Of a stretch of DNA of 64,000 nt, positions 47,331 through 57,194 are shown piece after piece. Numbering within the stretch: position 1 is the stretch's first letter; each line of letters opens with the position of its first letter. Under the pieces are notes generated by a model. That model was given only the letters and a program-made list of their open reading frames with translations, did not search any database and had not been told where the DNA came from. Source of the DNA: Moniliella sp. 'wahieum' (Eukaryota > Basidiomycota > Moniliellomycetes > Moniliellales > Moniliellaceae); NCBI GenBank assembly GCA_003971905.1, contig RSEE01000044.1, positions 62,001 to 126,000 of the forward strand, in the 5' to 3' direction. Both the position numbers and the translations under genes were made by a program.

Positions 47331-49085
47331 TTACTGGAAGGTAATGACTTGCTGGTCATACCCCACACGGAATGCTGGGACATGGAAACCTGGCGAGGTG
47401 CTGCTGTGGGCCGTCGTCTCAGTCTGAGCCTGCTTCACCAATTGCTCCACTTGCTCGCGCACGGTACTGTTCACCAGCTTGGTCTGCAGTCGACCTGTCC
47501 CTTCCGATTCGTTCTCTTTCCAGTAGGGATGCCACCAGCACGCACCCTTGCTGGCTTGTGGTGTCCCCTGCTGGGGCACCATCTTGCTGTATGGGCCGCG
47601 TGCGACAGGAGGGATTGCCCACCAGCTACCCACATCGGGGCATGCCCGGAGCATGCTCTGTCGCAGAGCGGCAGCGGCTTCGGCCCCTTGTTCGCGCTCG
47701 ACGCGATCCACTTGCGCTTGGGCGACCTGGGCAATCAAACGCAGTCTCCTTCCCATTGGTTCAGTTGCTTGGTTAGAGCCCAGTGCTCGACGTGATGGGT
47801 CATATCTGTCATGAGGACCAATTTTAGCGGGTTGGTGGGGTCCAGACCAAGAGTTGGTCCAACGTTGGCGTCGACAGCCTCGGCCGGCTTGGCCACAACG
47901 GGAGCATCGGACGTGCTCTCGGTGGAATGATAACCCAAAGTGCGGCTTAGGCGGCGCAATACGCCTTGAGGGCGTGGCTCCTTCTCAAAAGCCGGCTGCG
48001 TTTCCTCAATGGGGGTTGGGGTAGAAAGAGGTGGGAGGGGGTTGGCCAGTTGGAGGCTGAACTGGACTGCCTGATCAATTGAGTAATGCGACAAATGCCG
48101 GCTCCACTTGAGCGCATCAATCACGACAACCTCCGACCCTTGCATTCGAGCGACCGTTGAAGGTGGGATTTCGTTCTTTCCAACACTCATATGTCAGCTG
48201 GATGGACCAGAAAAGCATCACTCGGAAGCTGTCAAGCGAGGGAAGACGTACACAGTCCGACACATAACTCAGTTCCCCCACGCGCCATCCAACAAACTCA
48301 AATGCGCCCCCGGCCGGAGTGAGGCCATGCGAAACCGGAAGGGGGACCACCTCCACAGGGCTCTTGCCATCAGGGGAGATGGTAAAGGAGGGCTGCTGCG
48401 GGTCGATAATGTGCCAACGCAGTTGCCCCACACCTCCACCGCCTGTGGCTTTGCTCGGGTCGGCAAGATAGGGAACATATTGCTCACCACATCGAAAGTG
48501 GCCTTGGAAAGGTAGACATCCACGTGGCTCTGCACCGCCCTCCCAATTGTCCAGGCGCGCAGATGATCCAAGCCCAGCACGGCATCAGCATGCCCATGAG
48601 TGAGCAAGACAGCGTCAATGGCGCGCAGATCATGAGCTGCCCAAGCCTTGAAGGCAGCCTCGTAAAATGTGGGCCCACAGTCAATTAAGATGGTTGTTTG
48701 GTCAGACCTCCGCCCAACACCTTCACCATGCTTAGCACCGCCCACAATCACGGCCGCAGTGCAAGTGCGACGGTTGCGGCTCATGTTGCCGTTGATCATC
48801 ACATCGTGGCACGAAGCGCAAGGTTTGTACTTGCGCACCTGCCCGTCCACAGGCTCAAAAGCGTGGGTGAGGCACTGGATAGCCGGCACTTGGCCCGATG
48901 TGCCCGTGCCAAGGAAGATGAACTTGTCGAGCCAAGTACTTTTGACTGGCGGGAGCTCTTCGAGCTTCCCCACCTCCTCTGCAACAGTGGGGGGAGCGAG
49001 TAAGGAGGGCCCGGGGGAGTAAGGTACGTTACTTCCGGGCATCATTCAGCCCGACAGCAGCCAGGTCGATGTCTAAGGGGGACAT
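47331..49085 (-). CDS. Metallo-beta-lactamase-fold hydrolase (PhnP-like)
   Basis: Fungal metallo-hydrolase related to bacterial PhnP-type phosphodiesterases and S. pombe C777.06c; substrate unknown. Start ATG 49085 (MSPLDIDLAAVGLND). An N-terminal FLGTGTSGQVP block comes first, then a cysteine pair and SRNRRTCTAAVI. TILIDCGPTFYEA leads to the metal motif LLTHGHADAVLGLDHLR (about 48580-48620), where the usual THxHxDH ends in Ala as in PhnP relatives. LPVSHG, GELSYVSD, VVIDALKW and MTDMTHHVEH supply further ligands. Introns: about 48979-49032 and 48185-48253. A Pro/Ser/Glu-rich insert follows ANPLPPL. The C-terminus FRVGYDQQVITFQ fits the family. Two or more frame slips. Confidence 0.85.
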
Positions 49086-49726
49086 GGGGGTGGGGGTGGG
49101 GAGGAAGGATCATCGATAGCAAGGTGGGCTGTAGGAGTGAGACCTGCTGAGAGTCACTAGGTAGAGCTCGCTTACGGCATTGTTACGTTCAACTGCAGCG
49201 TCAAACCCACAATGCTCAATGATTAATGAAGGATGATCTCATCGATGATGCAGGGGTCGCCTTCTTCATTGAGAATCGCTAAGCGCTAAGCCTTGGTGCT
49301 AATCGTTGCCAGTCAACTGCAGTCCTTTCTTGGTCGTCACATTCCGCATGTGTGCACGGCGCACCTACAAGCTGGCCCGCGCTTTCGTGCTCTCGTCGGG
49401 AACGCCCAACATGGAAACCTTGGGCGATCTGATCGCTTTCCATTATGCATCACCAAAACTAATACTGCAAACGTCGTGCAAGCGTGGCGGTATGAACATC
49501 TCTTTTCCAGAGTGCTTCTCGGTGTATTTTTTTCGGTGCGGTGCGCACCTCGTCGAGATTAGGTGTGGTGCATTGGAGTACATGGAAGGAGAGACCAAAC
49601 GATCCATATGAAGGGAATCCCAGTAAGTCACGCAAGGCAGGGCAGCGCCAAGAGATACGCCTTTGAAAAGTGTAGCGTAAGAGTCGGGAGGGCGGGCCCA
49701 CCACGAGAGCGAACGCAAGGGCTGAT
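49086..49726. other. Intergenic spacer
   Basis: Upstream of the metallo-hydrolase and downstream of RPL16. Has a GATGATCTCATCGATGATG string near 49232. No gene seen. Confidence 0.45.
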
Positions 49727-50341
49727 TTAGAAACCATACACAGCCAACTTTTGGTTGACCTCAGCAAGCGCGCCGGTAGCGCCAGCAAGGGCAACTTGCT
49801 TCTTCTTGAGGGCAGCCACCTTGCGCTCCTGGTAGGCAGCTGCGCGCACAAGACGCTTCTCCTCCAGCTTCGCCACGACACCCTCATACTTCCAGCCAAA
49901 CTCGGAAGAGATGCGCTTAAGAGTAGCATAATTGCGGCCGGGCTTAAGGCGGAGTACACGGAGAGCAGCCGGGACGACAACCTTCTTCTTGGCGTCGTAA
50001 GGCGAGGGAACACCCTCCAGAAGAGTGATCTTGGCCAAAGCCGCCTTGCCACGAGCGGTCTTGTGGGGAATCATGCCACGGATGGCCTTGTGGAGGATGC
50101 GCGAAGGCGCACGCTCGTGCCAAGGCCCGCCCTTAGAGGGGTTGTAGCAGTGAGTCTTGTGAAGGTAAGCATGGTACTTCAACTTGTTGCGGAAGAAGCT
50201 GCCCGACACGTTGATGAGTTCCGAGCGGACAACCACCACAGCCTGGCCCGAAAGGGCCTGTTTGGCCACAACCGAAGCCAAACGGCCGAGCAGGTGGCCC
50301 TTTCCGTCAATCACGACGGGTGAAGCAGACATGGATGACAT
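49727..50341 (-). CDS. RPL16: 60S ribosomal protein L16 (uL13, mammalian L13a)
   Basis: Intact 204-residue uL13 protein of the large cytosolic ribosomal subunit. [60 protein letters not shown] and the basic helical C-terminus are typical. Translation may start at 50341 or at the second Met at 50332. This is one of the few genes here with no frame break. A 5' UTR intron, 50347-50401, is predicted just before the ATG. Head to head with RPL32. Confidence 0.97.
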   Translation of the reverse strand: MSSMSASPVVIDGKGHLLGRLASVVAKQALSGQAVVVVRSELINVSGSFFRNKLKYHAYLHKTHCYNPSKGGPWHERAPSRILHKAIRGMIPHKTARGKAALAKITLLEGVPSPYDAKKKVVVPAALRVLRLKPGRNYATLKRISSEFGWKYEGVVAKLEEKRLVRAAAYQERKVAALKKKQVALAGATGALAEVNQKLAVYGF

Positions 50342-50346
50342 GGTTC

Positions 50347-50401
50347 CTGCGCCACGTCAGCAATCCACACCGCGGTCAACGTCGATGCCGACCAGACTCA
50401 C
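50347..50401 (-). other. Predicted 5' UTR intron of RPL16
   Basis: On the minus strand the donor is GTGAGTCTGG, the branch site GCTGAC and the acceptor GCGCAG, followed 5 bases later by the ATG. Confidence 0.6.
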
Positions 50402-50684
50402 CTTCGCCTTGACTACCCAGCGTGGTAAAGATGGGCGTCTCGCTGGATGCGCCCAATGCAAGCGGCCTTGCAGAAGATAGGGTTGCGCGTGGTAGGGTTG
50501 GGGAAGATGAGCCGGCGGCCTACGCACTGGAGCAGTATTGATCAATTTAAACATTTTCTGCACACGCCCCCTTGCGACAGCTGCGGCAGCCAGAACGATC
50601 GTTCCCCTTGACCACAAGGGCTCATCCGGGTTGGCTTCGGCAGGTCGCGGCTTGTCACCACCAGCCCGACCGACGCAACAAGAG
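50402..50684. promoter_or_regulatory. Bidirectional RPL16/RPL32 promoter region
   Basis: Under 300 bases separate the predicted first introns of two divergent ribosomal-protein genes. A shared promoter follows from the arrangement. I could not assign a specific factor site. Confidence 0.6.
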
Positions 50685-50783
50685 GTGAGTTGCCGCATCT
50701 CAGAGCACTTACCTTGTTCTCGCCAGCGTCGTTGGTCTCTCTGTGTAGACGGTAAAAGGCCGAGAACTGACACTCTTCTGCAG
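50685..50783 (+). other. Predicted 5' UTR intron of RPL32
   Basis: Donor GTGAGT at 50685, branch AACTGAC, acceptor TTCTGCAG ending 50783, then TCAAAA before the ATG at 50790. Confidence 0.65.
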
Positions 50784-50789
50784 TCAAAA

Positions 50790-51181
50790 ATGGCGGCCAC
50801 CACCATCCCCATCGTCAAGAAGCGGACCAAGAAGTTTACCCCCCCACCATGCGGACCGCTACAAGCGTCTCGCGACCTCGTGGCGCAAGCCCAAGGGTAT
50901 TGACTCGGTCGTTCGTCGCCGTTTCCGCGACGTCACCAAGATGCCTAAGATTGGGTACGGCTCGAACAGAGACGCGCTACCTGATGCCCAACGGCTTCCG
51001 TCGCTTCGTCGTGTCCAACCCTCAGGACGTGAGCCTGCTGCTCATGCACAACACGACTTACGCTGCCGAGATTGCTCACAACGTTTCTTCCAAGAAGCGC
51101 GTGCTGATCCTTGAGCAGGCCAAGGCTCTTGGCGTCAAGGTGACCAATGCCAACGCCCGGGTTCGCTCGGAAGAGAACTAA
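50790..51181 (+). CDS. RPL32: 60S ribosomal protein L32 (eL32)
   Basis: Large-subunit ribosomal protein. Start [16 protein letters not shown], then [44 protein letters not shown] and [19 protein letters not shown]; stop 51181. Length, about 130 residues, fits the family. The frame breaks twice: in the C-run at about 50841 (ACCCCCCCACC) and after YGSN (about 50965). Such breaks in an essential protein with every conserved block present argue for sequence error. Confidence 0.95.
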
Positions 51182-52112
51182 ACAGCTCTTCTTCCTACTG
51201 TTGTTGGAGCGGGTCCATGGGAGCAGCAACGTCTGCCCCCCGTTCACCTTTCAATCCTTCTCCCGAGGATTTGTATTCCCGGGCCTGTCCTGAGCAACAG
51301 ATTCAGTGTTGCTTCTCTCAAGCTGGACCTAGCGAGAGAAGAGGCCGCAGCGCGCGTTCGTTCCCGCGGGATAGCGTGCACACCAAAACAGATATGTATG
51401 TTCTAGGTTGCTGGTCACGCGATCCTGCATCCTGCATTATACAACCAAATGCGCTTGACGTAGTTGCGCGTTATAAGCAGGGTCTGTGCTCTTGGAGGCA
51501 ACAGTAGTTAAGTCGGCTGAAGGCCTGAAACGGCACTTCAGTCTGGGCTGTGAATCAGTTGACCCAAACATGACTGTAGGATGGTTAGGCCTTAGGCCTT
51601 AGGGCTAACTCTCTCAGAATGATGCATTGCTTGCAGCCAGCGTTCGTAGCGCAGAAAGGGTGGCTCGTGCAAGAGTTGCTTCGATGAGACCATGATGGAA
51701 GTATCGGTTAGGGTTGTAGACCACTGCCTGAACGGACTTGGAGATGCGGATGACATGGACGGGGCTGCCAACCATGCCGTGGTCCAAGCCAGCTTGCCCA
51801 TATGCGCCGAGGGGGAGTGGGGTTGTGCTTCAGCACATTGACATCGGCACACCAGCCGAACAGCTGAAGGAAAAGCCGTGGGGGGTCAGGCTTGCTTGGG
51901 TGCTGGGTCGTACCAGCTGGATACCTGTGGCTTTACATTTCAGAACCAAACCCTACTGATGGGGCGCGCGCAGGCGGCACTGACCCTGTGCAGCCAGCTC
52001 CCATGGGGCAGTAAGTAGAGCGTTATTCGCCTAGCGTTGGACGCTAGGCCCCAACGTGCGCAGGTAGCCAGCGGCGGATGTGTCCCCTTCATCCTCTTCC
52101 CCACCACCCGCC
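51182..52112. other. Intergenic spacer
   Basis: RPL32 3' flank and ORM upstream region. A GGCCTTAGGCCTTAGGGC direct repeat lies near 51587. No convincing gene. Confidence 0.45.
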
Positions 52113-52982
52113 ATGGCCCCGTCCCCTCCACTCCCGCGCATCGAAATTACCGATGCTACCCTCACTCAGCGCTCGCCCTCTGGAGTAGACCGCCGTGCGT
52201 CGCTGGTAACCGTAACCAAGGTTGACGAGACGCCCGAGCAGCTGCTCGACCAGAATGCCGGCTTCAATGCCAAGCAGACTGGGTTAACTACAAAGGTACG
52301 CCCTTGCCCCGCATCCCGCTACGGCACACGCCACATCCACATACCTGGAGTCGGAGATGCAACCAGTTCTGACAAACTTGTAGGTGCTTGGGTCATCCAC
52401 GTTGTCCTTATCATCTTTTCCAAGATCCTGCTTGACGTGCTTCCGGGCATGACGTCGGACCTGAGCTGGACGCTCGTTTGCGTCGGCTACGCAGTGGTGC
52501 GTATTCTCGCGCCAGGATGTTCAGGTCAGAAACTGACTTATTTCACCCAGATTTCCTATATCATGTTCCACTATGTCACTGGCACCCCCTTTGAGTCCAA
52601 TGCGGGGGCTTACGACGGCCTGACACTGTGGGAACAGATTGATGATGGTGCCCACTTCACTCCAACAAAAAAGTGGCTCACCTCCCTCCCGATTATGCTG
52701 TACGTGCTTTCTCTCTCAAATATGAGGCAAGAGTCGCTAACCCACCTTCTGCACAGCTTCCTTGTCGCGACCCACTACACTCACTACAACCCCTGGACCT
52801 TCTCGATCAACTTTATCGCTACACTCGTCGGTGTATTCCCAAAGCTCCCTGTGCTGGATCGGCTTCGTCTTAAGATCATGCCCTCTGCCACACCGCTTCA
52901 GAGCTTGCCCCGACTCCCACTCACTCGCGACCCGCAACACCGGCGATGGCACGGGCCTTCTAACGTGATTGCCCATGCCTAG
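52113..52982 (+). CDS. ORM family sphingolipid-homeostasis protein
   Basis: ER membrane regulator of serine palmitoyltransferase (ORM1/ORM2/ORMDL family). Start ATG 52113 (MAPSPPLPRIEITD). The N-terminal cytosolic tail holds RRASLVTV, an AGC-kinase-like site, echoing the Ypk1 sites in yeast Orm tails. The core follows: WVNYKGAWVIHVVLIIFSKI, DVLPGMTSDLSWTL, SYIMFHYVTGTPFESNAGAYDGLTLWEQIDDG-type block, FLVATHYTHYNPW and VFPKLPVLDRLRL. Introns: 52296-52383, 52497-52550 and 52700-52756. One base seems missing just before WVNYK. The C-terminal extension after RLRLKI is longer than in yeast. Confidence 0.93.
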   Translation: MAPSPPLPRIEITDATLTQRSPSGVDRRASLVTVTKVDETPEQLLDQNAGFNAKQTGLTTKVRPCPASRYGTRHIHIPGVGDATSSDKLVGAWVIHVVLIIFSKILLDVLPGMTSDLSWTLVCVGYAVVRILAPGCSGQKLTYFTQISYIMFHYVTGTPFESNAGAYDGLTLWEQIDDGAHFTPTKKWLTSLPIMLYVLSLSNMRQESLTHLLHSFLVATHYTHYNPWTFSINFIATLVGVFPKLPVLDRLRLKIMPSATPLQSLPRLPLTRDPQHRRWHGPSNVIAHA

Positions 52983-53431
52983 CCCCTACTCCTGTAACCC
53001 CCTCCCCCCCCGTCTCGTCTCTTGTTCACCCAACCTTTCTCAAATTAGACAGCTACAGAGCACCAGCGCCCGGCTCCGCTTTACTGGTCAGGAAGGTCGC
53101 CCTCCAGGCTTGCCTTGAGCTTCTAGCTTAAATACCTTTCGTTGTTGCCGAGCCATTTTCCCATTGATGCAAGGGCGCATTTTTTGCGCCTTGCCAGTGG
53201 CATCTTGTGTAGGGCTTCACTCCAGGGTTCTGGGTCATATTGGGGATAATGAAGCAAACGATCAATTAACATTGGGTTGCATCGCTTCATCAATCACGAA
53301 AGTTGAAGCGTGTATGGGGGTGGTACTGGTACCAGAGAAAGGGACGTAGACGCCACTCGCGACAAGCAATACAAGCGATGACCTCACTGGCAACGACGTA
53401 TAGTTCTGTGTTAAACCAGGAGTACAACAAG
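52983..53431. other. ORM 3' flank
   Basis: C- and T-rich after the stop, then spacer up to the tRNA. No gene seen. Confidence 0.5.
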
Positions 53432-53529
53432 GGTTGCATAACTCAGTGGCCAGAGTGGCGGTCTTCGGCGGGCGTGTTACACACGACCTGTAGTTGCCGC
53501 AGGTCGTCGGTTCGATCCCGGCTGCAGCC
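53432..53529 (+). tRNA. tRNA-Arg (anticodon TCG) with 26-nt intron
   Basis: Acceptor GGTTGCA pairs with TGCAGCC (one G-U), D arm ACTC/GAGT, anticodon stem GCGGT/GCCGC, variable loop AGGTC, T arm GTCGG-TTCGATC-CCGGC. Anticodon TCG at 53465-53467. The intron 53469-53494 sits after position 37, as in eukaryotic tRNA genes. T-rich terminator starts at 53530. Confidence 0.85.
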
Positions 53530-53542
53530 TTTATTTTTTCGC
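53530..53542 (+). terminator. Pol III terminator of tRNA-Arg
   Basis: TTTATTTTTT directly after the tRNA 3' end. Confidence 0.7.
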
Positions 53543-54306
53543 ATTCCCCGCTTTCGTTTTTAAATGTAACAACCAGGATGATCTATTCCCCTAGGTCATG
53601 CAGGTCAACTGGCGACGCGAGGATACTATACCACCAAGACGGCTAACAAGATGTTTGGACACTGTAAAGAATGTACTGATGCATCTCATTGGAGATGGTT
53701 TAACGCTCGCTTGTCTACCACGCTCATTCGTATCCATGAGCGCTACATCCGTTGTGGAAACGAATGGCGGGGGGGTGCCACATTGGGTGTTTGATGACCT
53801 GCTGACGACTCAACTGTTGTGGTTTCCTCATTGGTTTGGCACGAGCAAGTAGCATCCGCCGAATGGGCAAGCCTGTTAAGCACACCGTTTCTTTGCCCTG
53901 GCCTTAAGCTCTGTGAACGATATGAATGCAGCCACCTGTTGGCGAAACCACACCAATGTCCATTCATTACATTGCACGTGCCCTCTCTTTATAGTACCGC
54001 AATGAGATCATGAGAGCCCGTGGCCAATAGGTGAAGTCAATGGTTCTATCTCCGAGATTCGAGAGAGTACTTCTTTTCCTTCCTGATCGTGTTTCCCCAC
54101 GGGTATATATATAGCAACCTCTCCTCATAGAACCTAGTCTGGTTCTGGTTGCTGCGGCATTATTGGCATAACTCCAACACATCCGTTAAGATTGAGAGAA
54201 CCAAAACCGGCTTGAAGCTTGAGCTGCTCACAGTTTACTGTTTTACGGACGCGCCTGGGCCTGAAACTAAAGTTTTGCCGCCTTACAAGCCCTGCCGCCT
54301 GGTCTG

Positions 54307-54326
54307 TCGATGATCGATGATCGACA
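54307..54326. repeat. GATGATCGATGATCGA tract
   Basis: Copy of the dispersed GATC/ATCG word. Confidence 0.6.
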
Positions 54327-54334
54327 CTCGGGGA

Positions 54335-54362
54335 CAGATGCTGGCAGATGCTGGCAGATGCT
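54335..54362. repeat. CAGATGCTGG tandem repeat
   Basis: Nearly three perfect copies of a 10-bp unit. Confidence 0.75.
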
Positions 54363-54590
54363 CAGGCGCTCAGGCTAGAGCGGCGCGCTGAGCTTGAGCG
54401 GCTGAGCCTGAGCAGGTAGCTTCATCGATCGCCAATCGTTCTGAGGCCCCTGTCGGAGGGGCTGATGGGCAGGCTGAGCGCCGCTGAGGTGCTGAGCATA
54501 CTGAGTTACTGAGTCTGAGCTTCAGTAACTCGAGCTTCAGTAACTCAGTGGCTGAGCGCCTGAGCTGCCGGGAACCCTGGAGTGGCTGAG
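54360..54590. repeat. CTGAG-rich tract
   Basis: More than ten CTGAG/GCTCAG words, including CTTCAGTAACTC in direct repeat near 54520-54545. Confidence 0.55.
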
Positions 54591-55352
54591 CGCATTATAA
54601 CAAGCCACACGTACAGGGCACAGGAGATGAACCCAGGGGGAACGGGAAGCAAGAAGCACTCTTGAGCGCACCGATTACTGCGTACCTGTGATCGCGCTGA
54701 GCGCTTAGTCGCGTGAGCGTACGCGTGACTATTGTTAATGACTGGCCCAGTGACTAGACGAATGACTAGAACGTACTGGCGTGGAGCTGGCGCGCTGGCG
54801 CCGCGAAGGCGAGATGGTGCGCGCGTGGCAAAATCGGGGCCAGGAGACTGAGCCAGTGCAGATCTTTGGCCGAAAACGCCGCACATCCTAGTCCACACAC
54901 TGCCCTTCTGCTGGAAGCTATTCGAAGATGCACCCTGCGGCACCGCTTCTTCGCCCGAGCTGTTCTGCTGGCCTGGATGTGCCCTGGTGTGCCATTGGGT
55001 ATCGAAAATCGATTATCGAGGACAGTATCAAGGACTGAATAGCAGTGAATGGCTGGGTCATCAGGTCAGCGCGTCAGCACTGAGAAAGGGACCGGTTTTT
55101 TCATGCTGTAGGTGTACCCACTTGAGTCCGGTTTGCGAGGAATCCGGTTGGCTGGCGTCCACCGTCTCCGGTGTCCCAATGTTCATTGAACGTACGTTCA
55201 GCTCTTCAGCCCAGTCCAGCCCAATTCCCTCCTGTCCTTCTTTCATCCCCTTGTCATCTTCTCTCCAACATCAGCCCCTCCTTCCCCCCCACCCCATCCA
55301 TCCGCACGTGCTCCCTCACCTTCTTTTGCCCACGCTCTTTTTTCTACCCGCG

Positions 55353-56511
55353 ATGGTCTCGCCCACTCATCTCATGGGGGGCTTATTGGCCTGGTTGCCA
55401 TTGCCACAACTGCCCCTGCCCCTGTTGCCGCCCCACCCAACCCGCCCAAGGGCGCGAACTTCCACATACGCGCCGTGCAGCGGATCCCCTTTCACATCCC
55501 CTTCATGACCTCAGACTGTGGGTGGATCCCAATGGGTCCACCCCGTCTAGCGCGCGTGTCGCCATGGTTGCTCAGCATGGTCTCGGGCGCAACTTCAACA
55601 CGATCTTTTCCGCCTGGCCAACAATGTCGATTTGAGCACCACCGTCGTTGTTGCCCCCAACTTTTACATCCTGTCCGACTATGACGGCGAGTCGGACAAT
55701 TGGTACAACCAGGCTCGTGATCTTGCTTGGTCCTCCGAGCGCGACTGGGTCTCAGGCAACGACGCAGCCAATGCACAGGGCCTGCTCCTCTTTCGACACG
55801 TTTGACTGGTTGCGCCAGGTGTTCACCGACCGGAGCAAATACCCCGACCTTGAAGCGGTTTACTTTGTGGGTCATTCTGACGGGGGGGATTTGTCTCTCG
55901 CTACGCTCTTCTTGCCGATGACTGGACGTTGTCGTCGACCAAGGTTGTTTATGTGGCGCCAACAACCCAACGTTGCCTTACTTTACTTCTTACCGTCCCG
56001 GAACCAAGTTCTTCAACCAATCCACCTGCTCCGACTGGGATCAGTGGGATTATGGTGTAAAGGGCATTAGTGAGAACCGGTACGCCGCGTCGCGTTGGCA
56101 AGGCACCCAGACCATGTTTTCGCGCTTCGTGTCCCGCCGGGTGCTGACCCTGGTGGGCGATCTGGATACGCGCTCTCGGTACAATTTTGGGGACGACTCT
56201 TGCGCTGCCAAAGCTCAAGGCGGGAACAACCGACGCAACCGCGGGTACGACTATTGGGTCTACAAGGTTCTCCTTGCCGGTGCAGAACAGTCCAACAACG
56301 TAGGCGGCAAATCTCGCTTGCGCCAATTCCCCTCCTACTCCCGCATCGCACCCAACGTCCAGGCGATTACCTCGGGCTCTTTCACCACCAATTTTGTGTG
56401 GTGCCCAACGTGGGCCACGTCGCTGCCGATATGTGGGCTTCTTCCTGTGGGCAGGCTGCACTTCAGGGAAAAATTCCTCGCTCCGAATGGGGTTACCCCG
56501 ACACGCCGTAG
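55353..56511 (+). CDS. Secreted alpha/beta hydrolase (fungal)
   Basis: Serine-type alpha/beta hydrolase with a predicted signal peptide (MVSPTHLMGGLL then an Ala/Thr-rich stretch). The lead-in strand RVAMVAQHGLGRNF precedes VVVAPNFY. The nucleophile elbow is FVGHSDGG (about 55864-55890). LVGDLDTRSRYN (about 56145) could carry the acidic residue, and VPNVGH (about 56403-56420) the histidine. CAAKAQGGNNRRNRGYDYW and MWASSCGQAALQGK resemble a group of basidiomycete secreted hydrolases I know only as uncharacterised. Substrate unknown. At least four frame slips. Stop at 56509-56511 (WGYPDTP). Confidence 0.7.
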
Positions 56512-57090
56512 AGTTGCGGTCTGTGGTCGTCTTTCTCTTCTCTTTGCCTCCATTACTTGGAAAATGCTGCTGCGATACCTGTGGACCTTCACCAATCATT
56601 TCTCTTCTTTTATTGTCTCTCTCCCGCATGCCCTATCAAGATCCATCCAGCATGATCTAGGAGAGAGGACAAGAATTGTTTTTTCCTTGTCATGGTGCTT
56701 CTCCCACGTCCAGCTCCATGTCTCTCCCCACCGCCAATCTCTCAGCTTTTACCTTCTGACGGGAATGATGACATCAGAGTAACGACGACATTTCTGCTCC
56801 AATTCGCGCATTGTATCATTGTGCCAGTATAGACCTTGTAGCTCTTCGCCCAACTGCGTGAACCCACAAATCTGTGCCCAAAAAAGCATCTATTCTACCA
56901 GTGAGGAGCTCTTCGTGTCGGACGGGAGTCGGTTGTGCTAAAGGGAGTGAGAGAAGGGGAAGATGGAGGTGTGTCATTCAGAGGAGTCCTAGGCGGACTG
57001 TTAGATATAGAAGGGGAGAGCCGGAGTCAATAACAGAGTGGGTATGTAAACCACATGGTTGTCACGCTGACAGGTTGAAAGTTGACGGGC
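56512..57090. other. 3' flank and spacer
   Basis: No gene seen between the hydrolase and the tRNA terminator. Confidence 0.45.
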
Positions 57091-57097
57091 AAAAAAT
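57091..57097 (-). terminator. Pol III terminator of tRNA-Val
   Basis: Six T in a row on the minus strand, one base after the tRNA 3' end. Confidence 0.65.
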
Positions 57098-57194
57098 GAT
57101 CGAACCGGATCGAACCGGGGACCTTACGCGTCTCAACGAGACCTGATGCTTCAGGATGTGAAGCGTACGTCATGACCAGCTAGACCATCCGACC
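57098..57194 (-). tRNA. tRNA-Val (anticodon CAC) with 26-nt intron
   Basis: Minus strand: acceptor GGTCGGA pairs with TTCGATC (two G-U), perfect A box TGGTCTAGCTGG, anticodon stem TACGC/GCGTA, loop TTCACA, variable loop AGGTC, B box GGTTCGATCC. Anticodon at 57158-57160. Intron 57131-57156 follows position 37. The T loop is one base short (CCGG-TTCGAT-CCGG), which may be a sequence error or mark a weak copy. Confidence 0.75.

Larger units (their letters stand above)
53543..55352. other. Intergenic spacer, repeat-rich
   Basis: 1.8 kb. Contains TGATCGATGATCGA (54307-54326), a 10-bp tandem repeat (54335-54362), a CTGAG-rich tract (54360-54590), ATCGAAAATCGATTATCG (55001-55020) and GAACGTACGTTC (55189-55200). 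No convincing gene. Confidence 0.45.

Noticed and set aside
49751-50323. 190-codon frame antisense to RPL16
   Set aside because: Shadow of an intact ribosomal-protein gene.
51592-51852. 86-codon minus frame between RPL32 and ORM
   Set aside because: Both strands are equally open here and neither resembles a protein.
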